A stretch of DNA of 64,000 nucleotides from contig JACPIT010000005.1 in the NCBI GenBank assembly GCA_016187945.1, forward strand, positions 682,001 through 746,000, in the 5' to 3' direction. The translations under genes and the position numbers were made by a program. The notes beneath the pieces are model-generated. The model saw only the letters and a list, made by a program, of their open reading frames with translations. It did not search any database and was not told the origin of the DNA. Positions 16,665 to 26,900 of the stretch are shown piece after piece. The stretch comes from Opitutia bacterium (GTDB taxonomy: Bacteria; Verrucomicrobiota; Verrucomicrobiia; Opitutales; Opitutaceae). Every line of letters begins with the position of its first letter. Positions within the stretch are counted from its first letter, which is position 1.

Positions 16665-17393
16665 ATGCAACAATCCACGTTAGACTTCTACGACCAGCAC
16701 CAGTCGCCGCCCATCGCCTGCGGCGAGCAACCGCAGCAGCGGTTTGAAATGTTCGGGGCCGCGGCACTCAGCGACACCGAACTGATCGCCATCATGCTTC
16801 ACACAGGAATCCAAGGACACTCAGTTCTTGGACTCGCCTCACAATTGATCGCCCAGGCCGGGTCCATCGCCGGACTCGCCAGTTGGCAGCCGGAAGACTT
16901 CCGACGACTGAAAGGGATCGGCCGAGCCAAAGGGCAGCAACTGGCCGCACTAATCGAAATCGGCCGGCGCATGATCAAACAGCCAACCGGGCAAGCGCCC
17001 GTGCTCAACCGCCCCGAATTGGTCGCAGCCCACATGGCCCCATACGCACGGGGCTTGGAGGTCGAAAAGTTCTGGGTTTTGTGCCTCAACCGGAAGAGCC
17101 GGCTAAAGAAATTGGTGGAGGTCACGTCGGGCACCGCGACCGCAGCCTTGGCGCATCCACGCGAGGTGTTCCGCCAAGCCGTCCAGCATGGAGCAACCGG
17201 CATCGCCTGCGTCCACAATCACCCCTCGGGTGATCCAGCACCTTCAAGTGCAGACGTCCAAGTCACGCGCCAGCTCCGGGAGGCGTCTAAGGCCATCGAC
17301 ATCGAGTTGATGGATCATGTGGTCATTGGCACCGCCGCCGCCGACCCGGTTGGCCTGGGCTACTACAGCTTCCGCAGTGCGGGACTTATCTAA
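16665..17393 (+). CDS. radC: RadC/JAB-domain protein
   Basis: 242-aa complete RadC family protein. It has an N-terminal helix-hairpin-helix region (LKGIGRAKGQQLAALIEIGRR, about 85-105). The C-terminal JAB/MPN metalloprotease-like domain has the full zinc motif HNHPSGDPAPSSAD at about residues 184-197 and LMDHVVIG. RadC homologues are very common on integrative elements and in defence islands; their biochemical role is still unclear. It is followed 10 bp later by a degenerate paralogue. Confidence 0.93.
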   Translation: MQQSTLDFYDQHQSPPIACGEQPQQRFEMFGAAALSDTELIAIMLHTGIQGHSVLGLASQLIAQAGSIAGLASWQPEDFRRLKGIGRAKGQQLAALIEIGRRMIKQPTGQAPVLNRPELVAAHMAPYARGLEVEKFWVLCLNRKSRLKKLVEVTSGTATAALAHPREVFRQAVQHGATGIACVHNHPSGDPAPSSADVQVTRQLREASKAIDIELMDHVVIGTAAADPVGLGYYSFRSAGLI

Positions 17394-17403
17394 GGAGGAC
17401 GCC

Positions 17404-17853
17404 ATGCAAACATTTGAAACGTCCTTACACTACCGACTCGTGCGTCTGGGCGACTCCGACCCGCTGACGAAGCCGATGACCTTTGTGGAATACATGCTCG
17501 GCGCTTTCGCGGACTGCGCCCGAGAAGAAAGCCTATGGCTCATCACCATGAATCCGAAGCACCGGCCGATCAGCCGAACGTTGCTCCGGTCGGGACCAAT
17601 GGCGGCAGCTATGACGCCGCCGCGAGACCTCTTCAGAGTCGCACTACTCGCGGACGCAAACGCCATCGCCATAGTGCGGGGCGAACCCAGCGAGAACGTG
17701 GCGATGACCAAGCACGACTACCGCGTAGTGAAACGATTCGGCGAGACCGCTGGATGGCTCGGGATCGAGTTCGTGGATTACCTCATCGTCAGCACGCGCG
17801 ACGACCTAAAAAGCCATATATTCAATTCATGGCGACAGGCCATCGCCGGCTGA
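17404..17853 (+). CDS. RadC-like JAB domain without zinc ligands
   Basis: 149-aa protein whose order of elements follows the JAB domain of RadC: SLWLITMNPKHRP, TPPRDLFRVALLADANAIAIV, then LGIEFVDYLIVSTRDDLKSH. Where RadC has the zinc ligands HNHPSG, this protein reads VRGEPSE, so both histidines are lost. It is therefore predicted to be a non-catalytic paralogue. The start at 17404 follows a good ribosome-binding site (AAGGAGG at 17392-17398, partly inside the radC stop). Translational coupling with radC is likely. Confidence 0.75.
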   Translation: MQTFETSLHYRLVRLGDSDPLTKPMTFVEYMLGAFADCAREESLWLITMNPKHRPISRTLLRSGPMAAAMTPPRDLFRVALLADANAIAIVRGEPSENVAMTKHDYRVVKRFGETAGWLGIEFVDYLIVSTRDDLKSHIFNSWRQAIAG

Positions 17854-18028
17854 TTGGCTCGTGGCCGAACTTCGGGCGCCTGTTTGGGCCGGCCGGGCCA
17901 TCTTCAGTCTCGCCCGCGGACGACCAGCGGTTTAAGTCATGTAGCCAGCAATCTTATCCGCAAACTCCAGCCCCCGAGAAACAAACCTCGTCTGCGCGCA
18001 CAGCGCCGACGCCTGAAATCCTATCTCT

Positions 18029-19258
18029 GTGAAGGTCATCCCAGCGCTCCAAGACGAAGCCAACCTTAAGCGTAGAATCCGTGCCCACCTCAAGTCCTTG
18101 GGGTTCACAAAATCAGAAGACGGTTCACTACATCCGCCTGATTCATCCAAGGACACCTATCGCCATCTCCACCGGAAGCAAAAGAAGGCCAAGCTTGATC
18201 GCACCGATCGCTGGTTCAAAAAAAAGTTTGAGGAACTGAAAATCCATTTTGCGGCGGGCGCGGAAATCAATCCCGAGAACATCGTCGCGGAGTTGGAGGA
18301 AATTCCGCCAAGCAAAAAGAGCAAAGAGGACTGGCGGGGATACCTGTTTCGTCTCGCCAGTCTCACCTGGAGCGTCCCCGTGTCTTCCGGTTACGGCCGC
18401 CGGATGCGCTTCCTCGTGTGGGACCGGAGTAATAACAAGCTCATGGGCATTATCGCCCTTGGCGATCCCGTCTTCAACATGACGGCGCGCGACAGCCACC
18501 TCGGTTGGAATGCGAAGCAGCGCAGCAAAGGGCTCGTCAACGTGATGGATGCCTACGTGCTCGGAGCGATTCCGCCTTACAATCAGCTTCTCGGCGGCAA
18601 ACTCGTGGCGTGCCTCGTCCGCACGAAGGAAGTCGCGGAAGCCTTCGAGAGGAAATACGGCAAAACGAAAGGCATCATTTCGGGCAAACGGAAGCACGCG
18701 CGCCTGTTTGTCGTCACGACCACATCGTCCTTGGGGCGTTCGTCGCTCTACAATCGCCTGCGCCTCGGGAGCACCCACTACTTCCAGCCAATTGGATTCA
18801 CAGCGGGCTGGGGCCATTTCCAAATCAACGACCGACTGTTCGCCGACCTCCGAAATTTCCTTGCCCGCAAGCGCGGCAAGTATGCAAAGCGGGCCAAGGC
18901 CCATCAATTTGGCCAGGGTCCGAATTTCCGCATCCGCGTGGTTCGCCTGGCACTCGAATCCCTGAGCATGAATCCTGACATCCTCCGGCACAATCTCCGG
19001 CGGGAAGTGTTTCTGTGCGCGTTGGCCAAGAATGCCTCGAAGCTTCTCACCGGCCGAGCAGTCAGGCCGAATGTGCGCGACGTCGTCTCGGCCGCAGAGG
19101 TTTCGGTCGCCGCCCGCCAGCGGTGGCTAATTCCCCGTGCGGAACGCCGGCCCGAATTTCGGAATTGGACCTTAGAGGATACACTCCGCGTCATCAAAGG
19201 CCAGATGCCCCAGCCCGTGGCCGAGCCAGCACCGGCAGTCGCCGCCGCGAACATGTAG
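18029..19258 (+). CDS. druA: Druantia protein DruA (DUF4338)
   Basis: 409-aa protein with the DUF4338 core at about residues 110-260. It includes RMRFLVWDRSNNKLMGI, HLGWNAKQRSKGLVNVMD, LVACLVRTKEVAEAF and HYFQPIGFTAGWGHFQI. DUF4338 is the hallmark of DruA in the Druantia anti-phage system. It is the first of five collinear genes whose last member is a giant DUF1998 helicase, which is the type I Druantia order. druB starts 5 bp after the stop. The molecular action of DruA is not established by sequence. The start is the first ATG after a 175-bp gap. Confidence 0.88.
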   Translation: MKVIPALQDEANLKRRIRAHLKSLGFTKSEDGSLHPPDSSKDTYRHLHRKQKKAKLDRTDRWFKKKFEELKIHFAAGAEINPENIVAELEEIPPSKKSKEDWRGYLFRLASLTWSVPVSSGYGRRMRFLVWDRSNNKLMGIIALGDPVFNMTARDSHLGWNAKQRSKGLVNVMDAYVLGAIPPYNQLLGGKLVACLVRTKEVAEAFERKYGKTKGIISGKRKHARLFVVTTTSSLGRSSLYNRLRLGSTHYFQPIGFTAGWGHFQINDRLFADLRNFLARKRGKYAKRAKAHQFGQGPNFRIRVVRLALESLSMNPDILRHNLRREVFLCALAKNASKLLTGRAVRPNVRDVVSAAEVSVAARQRWLIPRAERRPEFRNWTLEDTLRVIKGQMPQPVAEPAPAVAAANM

Positions 19259-19263
19259 CCGAT

Positions 19264-20838
19264 ATGAACACTGGCCGCGAAAGGATTACGGGACGAATCG
19301 TGACCGCGACTGCGGCCGCCAAAACCCCGAATCGTCAGTTCGCGTGCCCGATTTGTGCGGCCTCTTTGTTCTATCACCCCGTCAGCGACTATCGGGTCGC
19401 TTTTTTTGGGCACCGTCCGCACCAGGCCGAGCCCGACTGCCCGCTGTATTTCGCGCCGCACGACAGCGACGTTGAACACGTCGTCAATGATCGCGCGTAT
19501 CGAATCCGGGAGCCGGCACTGCGCCTGCAATTGTTGAATCGGCAAAATAACGGCCACCGGTGGCAAGCGTGCATCCTGATCCCGAAATTTGACCGGGCTA
19601 CTTCATTCACCATCGAAAACTCGACGGTCTATGGCCGCGTCAACGTTTCCGCCATCCGGGAGGGCGGAAATCCCTTCCCCGTAGCCGTCCAGAAAGCAGA
19701 CTACCTGATTACCGTCTTCGAGCCCGACGAACCGCCCGAACAGATCGCCGTGGAAGGCTTTGCTTCTGTCACTCTATTCCGGCTTTCGCCGCAGCTTTGC
19801 AGCCGTGTTGAACGTCGCGCCCCGCTCACGCCGGGCGAGGCGTATGTCGTCATTCACCACGGTGTCGCCAATCTCGCTCCGCCTTCTGGACTGCTGCCCA
19901 CACAACCGCTCGTAACCGCGGACGGCTGGTCGGGATTCGCCTTCGCCCTTCCGACCTCGCCGACGAGGGACATCAGGAAATGGATCGCGACGAAGCTCGA
20001 CCGAAGTATCGCCGAGCAGGAGTTCAGCGCCGCGGTCGTCGCTCCCATCGATGCCTACCGGCTTAATGACGGCACTTGGATGGTGGCCACGCCGGTGGAT
20101 GCGATCACCGCATCCTTTGCCTTTGGTGCCGATGGTGCCAGCCCGTCAACCCTCACCGTCGTTCACAACACCGCCGGTAAATCGCAATCGGTGAGTCTCG
20201 GTTCCGCTCGACAAGCCCATCTTCGACTCCCCAATCCACATTCTGGTTTGTATCAGGTTAAGCGTGCCGACAATGGCACGATCCTCTTGACCATCGCCGT
20301 GGCTCCACCGGCACGAGAGTCCAAGCAGGCCGGCGTCTACTTTCTTTTCAGCGTTAACGGACGTGTGGAAAAGCAATACCTCTGGAGCACCGAACTCACG
20401 TCCCGCTTCCATGGCATGTCCGTCGGACTTGCCGACCTCATTGAGGCTTCGATTCCACTCGGCATCCGCCTCTCGATCTCGACCGGCGTCGGACCCAAGC
20501 AGCAACGGCAGACCATCGACAGCGGAGATTCCCTCACCCAGAGCGAAAACGCCGGTGCGGGCCTGAAACGTGCTATCGAACAAGCCCTCAAGAGCGCCCG
20601 GCCGACATTTGAAATCGATGCGGCTGGATTCGGTAAGTTTGCATTTCCCTCCAGGCCGACAGAGCGACTGCAAGGCCCGGCCAGAGTGTCACCTGCCGCA
20701 GCCGCCCGCCAAGCCTGGATCGCGGTTGCAACGCAGGCGCTCTTGCGACGCAACCCCGCGCGTCCGAGCGATACCACGGCCCAACTCCGCGCTCACGCCC
20801 GTCAACTTCTGAATCGACCCGGAGGCGTGCAGACATGA
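19264..20838 (+). CDS. druB: Druantia type I protein DruB
   Basis: 524-aa protein with no familiar enzymatic motif. Near the N-terminus there is a zinc-ribbon-like cluster, CPIC followed by FFGHRPH and DCPLYF (residues about 26-64). The rest is beta-rich. The ATG at 19264 is preferred over a longer upstream frame that would overlap druA by more than 240 bp. Identified mainly by position between a DUF4338 gene and the DruC/D/E genes, and by size. It overlaps druC by 4 bp. Confidence 0.75.
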   Translation: MNTGRERITGRIVTATAAAKTPNRQFACPICAASLFYHPVSDYRVAFFGHRPHQAEPDCPLYFAPHDSDVEHVVNDRAYRIREPALRLQLLNRQNNGHRWQACILIPKFDRATSFTIENSTVYGRVNVSAIREGGNPFPVAVQKADYLITVFEPDEPPEQIAVEGFASVTLFRLSPQLCSRVERRAPLTPGEAYVVIHHGVANLAPPSGLLPTQPLVTADGWSGFAFALPTSPTRDIRKWIATKLDRSIAEQEFSAAVVAPIDAYRLNDGTWMVATPVDAITASFAFGADGASPSTLTVVHNTAGKSQSVSLGSARQAHLRLPNPHSGLYQVKRADNGTILLTIAVAPPARESKQAGVYFLFSVNGRVEKQYLWSTELTSRFHGMSVGLADLIEASIPLGIRLSISTGVGPKQQRQTIDSGDSLTQSENAGAGLKRAIEQALKSARPTFEIDAAGFGKFAFPSRPTERLQGPARVSPAAAARQAWIAVATQALLRRNPARPSDTTAQLRAHARQLLNRPGGVQT

Positions 20839-22964
20839 CCCACGTCTTTGGCACCTGCGTCTATGTCGATCCCGCCGGGATCTTCGCGTTCTATCGCGTC
20901 GAAGGCACGGTCAACGGCGACGGAGCGTGGAGCCACGTCGCTCACGCAAAGGAGCGATACCCCAATCGCGGAACGATCCGCATCATTCATTCGGCCCTTA
21001 ACGTCGCTCCCTCGCGGATCGGGAACCTGGGCGTCTTTGAAGTGAGCGAAGCGCCGAACTTCGACCAGATCGCCAACGATCCCAATGCGGCGAAATACCG
21101 CGCCGTTCGAATCATTCCCTGCATCTTTCAGGTGTATCCCCTGAAGTTGTCATCCCAGCAAACGACCGAAATCGCGGCTCTTCTCAAGAACGGCGTTAAC
21201 GCGTTGGGCGAGTTGACCGCGAAAACGAAGCTCTACGTCCAACTGAACGACGGCGTCGTTTCGGGGCCACTGGAAATGAAGCTCAAGGACCCCGACAACC
21301 CGGAGAGCACGTTGTATGTCCTGGATGAAACCTCCGCCCTGACCGTGAAACCGGCGTGGCGAAACCTCGCAGCGCTGCGCTCCTTCGAAGTGCGAGTCAA
21401 CCAGCGCTATGACGCGACGTTCGTCGGACCGGCAATTCCGGCGCCTGAATTCCACCTCGATTTCGCCCCACTCGAATACTCCCTCAAGAAAGTCCTCGAC
21501 GCCCTCCACGATCAAAAACTTCTTGAGGCGACCCTGACGAAAGCGAAACGAGCCGCGCTTGCCCACGCGCTCGCGTCGATCCAGTCCGATTCGGAAACCA
21601 AAGGCCGCATTGATACCGTCCTGCGTCAGCTCACTCGGGCTGCGCACCTCGACACGGAGTTCACCCGGCTGATTCAAGAAGCATTATTGCATCCTGCGGT
21701 CGCCGCACGAGTCGCGACGGCTGTCGAACAGGCCAAGACCGACGCCACCGCCGAAATCGGCCGCACCCAAACGGAGGCCCGTGCAACCGTCGCCCGACTG
21801 CAAAACGAGGCCGAATCCATCCAAGCCCGGCTCCGGGAGTTGGAGGGCAAAAAGACGGCGCTCGGCTTGGAAATCCAAACTCTCGAATCGGACCGCGCCG
21901 CGGCAGCGGCAAAAATCGACGAAGCAATCCGCCAGCAATTTGAGCAAGCGGCGAAGAACTCCGTCGCGCTACTCTCAGAAATCACGGTTTTGCGGCCGTT
22001 TCTCAGCGCCCCACCCGTTGCGCCGGCGATGCCGGCTCCCATCGGCGCGCCCATCCCAGCCCAGCCATTTTCTGTTTCCAAGGCCGAGGCCGTTCCGTTG
22101 CGCGAGCCCAAGGCCGCGCAGCAACATCTGGCCCGCAACCTCCAAACGCTGGGCCTGACTCCGCCGCGCGCGAACCAATGGAGCTGCGAAATTCTCGCCG
22201 CGGTTCTCGTCGGACAGGCGGTGTCCTTTCGCGGTTCGATGTCCAGCATGGTCGCGAATGCCGTCGGGCTTTCACTTTTCGGAAACGCGATGGTCACGCT
22301 CGACGTGACGGTTGGCCTGATCGAACTCATCCGACTCCAGCCATTGCGAGAGGCGCTGCCGGCCGTTGACGCGTGGGGCGTGGTCGCGCAGGGGGCAAAC
22401 CGATCCTGTTTGGATGCGTTCGGCGGCGAACTCGTCGAACGGGTCCTCAATCGTTCCTGGGGAGCAATGGGCAAGGAACTTTCTCCGTTCACCGTATTCA
22501 GCCTGCGCGAGGGTCCGAGCGCGCTCGTTCCGACGCCAAAATTTTCCGAACTCGGTCCCGTATTTCATACCGACGCCGTTTCGTGGCGGCCCTGCACGGG
22601 AAATCCAATGACGCCCGGTTCCCTGTCATGCTCCCGAATCACGGCCGATCCCGCGATTGAAACCGACCTCGACTTCCTGCGCAGCGCCTTGATCGGCCGC
22701 AACTCCGCCGTATTCTTGGCCAACGCGAAAAGCGCCCTGACGGCTTTGCATAGTCTGCGCAGACTCGCCCTGCCGACTGCCACCCCAGCCGACACGCTGG
22801 CGAAGCAAGCCCTCCAATCGCTGGCCTGCTGGTGGGTGCTGCCCTTCCTCGCCGCCACGCATTGCCCGCCGGAGGAACTCGCGGCGGTTGAAGCCGTGGC
22901 CCAGGCGGACGACGTTTTTGCCGCCCATCGCAGCCTCCTCTTTCCCCCGGAGGCCCAAGCGTGA
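20835..22964 (+). CDS. druC: Druantia type I protein DruC
   Basis: 709-aa protein. A long coiled coil runs at about residues 290-380 (KTDATAEIGRTQTEARATVA and further heptads). It is followed by a Pro/Ala-rich linker (VAPAMPAPIGAPIPAQ) and a C-terminal domain with no recognised motif and no Walker A. Both ends overlap neighbours with ATGA coupling (druB and druD). Assigned by gene order in a type I Druantia operon. Confidence 0.75.
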   Translation: MTHVFGTCVYVDPAGIFAFYRVEGTVNGDGAWSHVAHAKERYPNRGTIRIIHSALNVAPSRIGNLGVFEVSEAPNFDQIANDPNAAKYRAVRIIPCIFQVYPLKLSSQQTTEIAALLKNGVNALGELTAKTKLYVQLNDGVVSGPLEMKLKDPDNPESTLYVLDETSALTVKPAWRNLAALRSFEVRVNQRYDATFVGPAIPAPEFHLDFAPLEYSLKKVLDALHDQKLLEATLTKAKRAALAHALASIQSDSETKGRIDTVLRQLTRAAHLDTEFTRLIQEALLHPAVAARVATAVEQAKTDATAEIGRTQTEARATVARLQNEAESIQARLRELEGKKTALGLEIQTLESDRAAAAAKIDEAIRQQFEQAAKNSVALLSEITVLRPFLSAPPVAPAMPAPIGAPIPAQPFSVSKAEAVPLREPKAAQQHLARNLQTLGLTPPRANQWSCEILAAVLVGQAVSFRGSMSSMVANAVGLSLFGNAMVTLDVTVGLIELIRLQPLREALPAVDAWGVVAQGANRSCLDAFGGELVERVLNRSWGAMGKELSPFTVFSLREGPSALVPTPKFSELGPVFHTDAVSWRPCTGNPMTPGSLSCSRITADPAIETDLDFLRSALIGRNSAVFLANAKSALTALHSLRRLALPTATPADTLAKQALQSLACWWVLPFLAATHCPPEELAAVEAVAQADDVFAAHRSLLFPPEAQA

Positions 22965-23989
22965 GCGCGACCCTGACGAGACCGAACGTGTTCGCCGCGA
23001 TCGGCGTAAGAACCGGTGAGACCATCCCCGCGGCCATCATGGCAGATTACGCCCGCACCGCGATGTTCTCGTTGTGCGACGGGCCTCCCGTTACCACCCA
23101 AAAACTCACCGGGAGCATCGAGGAACGTCTGAGCCCTTTGATCCGCTTTCGCTCTCGCGCCATTGAAACGTTCTTCGCCAACGAAGACACCGAAGATGAA
23201 CTTTCCCCCGTCAAGCAGGCGGTCGATGACCTCGTGGAGATCGGCGATTTTGTCTCGATTGGAAATGGCTACCATTACCCTGCGCCGCCACGAATCGTGA
23301 CGCTCGATCCCCGCACGGCCTTTGTCATTGGCGGCGCACCGGGCCGTTATTTGGGACCTCACTTTGACGTCGATACGTCCCGACCGACCGTGGCCAGGCT
23401 CGCCGCGTTACCCTTGTCGCCCGGCCTTCCGCGACAGAACTTGGAATCATGGTTGGGCGCGCCAAACATCGAACTCAAGGAATGGTCCCACGGCCAACTG
23501 CACGCGCCTTTGGAGCAGGCGAACATTGCAGCGGACGAATGGGAAGTAGCGACCTTTCGCGATAGCGCGCCGTGGGCCAAGGCGACTCAGCTCACGGACC
23601 TTCGCCCCACCTACATTTGTCGGGAGCCCCGCGAAAACGTGAACGGCTCGCGAAAATTTATCGCTCGCTTCGAGCGGAAAGGCGGCGTCTTCACCGCCAT
23701 TGCGGTGCGACCTATTTCCAACGTCGATTGCCGCCGTTTGATCCACGGTCAAAAGCTGACGCTCGGAATCAACCGCCGTGTCTTCGCCGTCGAGCACGGC
23801 GTTTTTTTCGCGATCCGACTTAGCCGATACTCACTGCCCGAGGTGCTGCGGCTGCTGAAAGCACTCTGCCACGATTGGACCCTGCTGGAATCCGGCCAAC
23901 TCGAATTCCTGATCTCGGCCGCTCTGCGCGACTCCACGCGAAACTTTCTCACCCGCTACGCCATGCACCTTCCACACTCCGCCCCATGA
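22961..23989 (+). CDS. druD: Druantia type I protein DruD
   Basis: 342-aa protein of unknown fold, coupled by 4-bp overlaps to druC and druE. No transmembrane segment or catalytic motif is evident. A helical N-terminal half and a segment YPAPPRIVTLDPRTAFVIGG at about residues 106-125 are visible. It is called DruD only because it is the fourth gene of the operon and has the expected size. Confidence 0.72.
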   Translation: MSATLTRPNVFAAIGVRTGETIPAAIMADYARTAMFSLCDGPPVTTQKLTGSIEERLSPLIRFRSRAIETFFANEDTEDELSPVKQAVDDLVEIGDFVSIGNGYHYPAPPRIVTLDPRTAFVIGGAPGRYLGPHFDVDTSRPTVARLAALPLSPGLPRQNLESWLGAPNIELKEWSHGQLHAPLEQANIAADEWEVATFRDSAPWAKATQLTDLRPTYICREPRENVNGSRKFIARFERKGGVFTAIAVRPISNVDCRRLIHGQKLTLGINRRVFAVEHGVFFAIRLSRYSLPEVLRLLKALCHDWTLLESGQLEFLISAALRDSTRNFLTRYAMHLPHSAP

Positions 23990-26900
23990 ACCAGGACTAC
24001 GGCGTAACCGCGGTTGTCAGCGGCCTAAAAGAGGCCCTCAGCTCATATCTCCAGGCACAGTATCACATCCGGGACGAAGCGCTGGTCGAGGAACGGCGCA
24101 AGCTGTTCGACACGCCGGGAATCATCGCACAGCGAGCCTACGTCGAGGCTACGCCGTCCTATGCCAGCGAGAAGCGACTCGCCGATTTGAAGATTCCCCA
24201 AGCGGCGCGGGATTTACTCCTCGAATTAGCGCCCCTCAAGGTCGGCGTGTTTCCCGAGCCCTACAACCACCAAGCCGACGCACTGGAGGCGTTTCTCGGC
24301 AGGGGAAAGGACGTGCTTGCCGCCACCGGCACCGGCTCCGGCAAGACGGAAATTTTTCTGCATAACATCATCGGGTCGCTCGCGATTGAAGCGGCGGCGA
24401 AGCGCAACGACTCCGTGAACATGAGCGGGTGCCGGGCCTTGCTGCTCTATCCGATGAACGCGCTGGTGACCGATCAATTGGGGCGTATCCGCCGCCTGTT
24501 CGGCGATGACCGCGTCGCGGCCCTGTTCCAGTCGAGGTTTGGCCGTCGCATCCGCTTTGGCATGTATACCAGCCGCACCCCTTATCCGGGGGAGCAAAAC
24601 AGCAAGAAGGCCGCCGCCCAGATCAAGCCGTTGTTCGAAAAATTCTATCTGAAGCTCGATCAGCAATCCGCACTCAAGCGGCAGTTGGAGGAAAAAGGAC
24701 GCTGGCCGAAAAAAGATTTGCACGGGTTCTACGGCGAACCGGGAAGCAATTGGGAACGTCGCCTCAAGACCCAACCGGGAGACACCGAACTTTTCACGCG
24801 CCACGAAATGCAGCGCGAGTGCCCGGACATTCTCATCACCAACTATTCGATGCTGGAGTATATGCTGCTCCGGCCCATTGAGCGCACAATTTTCGACCAG
24901 ACCAAGGCGTGGCTCGAGGAACACGAGGACAACTACCTCACCTTGGTCCTGGACGAAGCCCACATGTATCGCGGGACCGGCGGCGCGGAAGTGGCGATGC
25001 TCATTCGTCGCCTCATGGCCCGTCTGGAGATTCCTCGCGAACGCCTGCGCTGCATCCTCACCAGCGCGAGCATGGGGCGCGACCGAGCCGCGCAAATTGA
25101 TGCGCTCAAGTTTGCCGATGAACTCACCGGGTTGAAGCAGGGTCGAAAGCCGGGCTTCGAACTTATCACCGGCAAGTTTGCTCCGCTCGCCGCCGCGTCC
25201 CCGGCGTCCCCCGATCAAACTGCGGCGCTGGCGGGATTCCGGCTGAACGAATTCCTCTGTTTTGGAGAAGACAAGCCCCGGGCGCTTGCGGCCGTGACTG
25301 CGCTGGCACCGAAGCTTGGTTGGAATGCGAGCGGGGTGACGACGGACACACTCGCCGATTGGCTTTATACCCAACTCTCCGGCTTGCCGGTCGCCAACTT
25401 GCTGGTGGGGGAAGCGACCGCCGGTGCGAAAGAATTCTCGGTTCTCGCGCGCACGGTCTTTCCCCACGCCCCCGCCGACACCGCCGCACAAGCCACCGAA
25501 GCTTTGTTGTCGCTGGCGAATTTTGCGCGCTCCGCCGCGAAGGACAAAATCTTCCTGCCGGCGAGGCTCCATCTGTTCTTTCGCGGCCTGCAAGGTTTCT
25601 ACGCCTGCATCAACCCCGACTGCGCCCATCGCCAGGTGACCTCCCGCCGCACTCTGCTCGGTGCCTTGTGGCCGGAACCCCGCGAAACCTGTAAGTGCGG
25701 CTCGCGCGTGTATGAACTCCTGACCCACCGCGATTGCGGCATCGAGTATCTGCGCGGCTACATTTCGTCCCGCGGCCGGCCCGACTATCTGTTTCACGAG
25801 AAAGAATCGCCGGTCGGAATCTCCGAACTTCAGAATCAGGCTCGCCTCCGCGAAATTCACCTGTTGGTCGGGGGACAGCCCCACCCGAAGGCCCAGCCCA
25901 CTCAGGAGGTTTGGATCGACATCAAGTCTGGCCAATTAACGTGGCAGCCTCCGGCCGATCCTGACCATTTTCTACCAGCTCGCGCAGCGATCCCCAATTT
26001 GGTCAATCCGCTCGCGGCGCATTCCTTCGACCGATGTCCCGTTTGCCTTGGCCGCTGGCGGGCCGGACACACCAAGATCATGGACTTGAAGACCAAGGGC
26101 GAGCAGCCGTTTGCCGCATTGGTCAAGAGCCAGACCTTCCTCCAGCCGCCCACCCGCGCCGACAAGGAAGCCTTTCCGAACCAAGGGCGCAAAGTTTTGT
26201 TGTTTTCCGATGGCCGTCAGAAGGCCGCCCGGCTGGCGCGCAACATTCCACTCGAAGTGGAATACGATTCGTTCCGGGAAAGCCTCGTCCTCGCCACCCA
26301 GCGCCTGCAAAAAATCGGGAAGGAATCCACGCTTTCCGATAAGCGCATCTACCTGGCGTTCCTCGATGTCGTTTGCGAATTCAACCTCTCGTATTTTGAC
26401 AAGAGCGACCACCAGCTCCTGCTAAATCACGTCCAGAAATATCGGGAGACTTACCAGCGCGACCTTCTCACGGCACACGACGAGTGGAATCAGATCAACC
26501 CGCCCGCCCGCTTCCACCAAGCGCTTCTCCGCCAGCTTTGCAGTCCCTACTATTCGATTCCGTTTGTCACCGCCGGCTGGCTCGAACCGGCCCGCAACGC
26601 CTCGCGGATGTTTGCGGAAGGGCTGGCGGCGGATGCGATTCCTCTGCCCGCCGCGCAGGCGCGCGATCTTGCCATCGCCTGGATGGCGGAACTCGCCGCC
26701 GACTTCGCCATTGGCACATTCCCGGATCGCACCCGAGAACTCGCGGAGGGCTGGCCTCGCGATCATTGGGGCGTCCTGCCCAACCTGCCGGAAAACCTCC
26801 GGGCCATCCTGGTTGCCGAGGGTTTCACCGCCGACGTAATCGACAAGATCAGTGGCCACCTTTTCCGGGCTTTTGCCCAACCCAATACAACGGGGCGCCA

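Noticed and set aside
24226-25935. Long minus-strand open frame (over 500 codons) inside druE
   Set aside because: It is fully antisense to the helicase core, is Arg/Gly-biased and shows no family pattern. It is a by-product of the high GC content.
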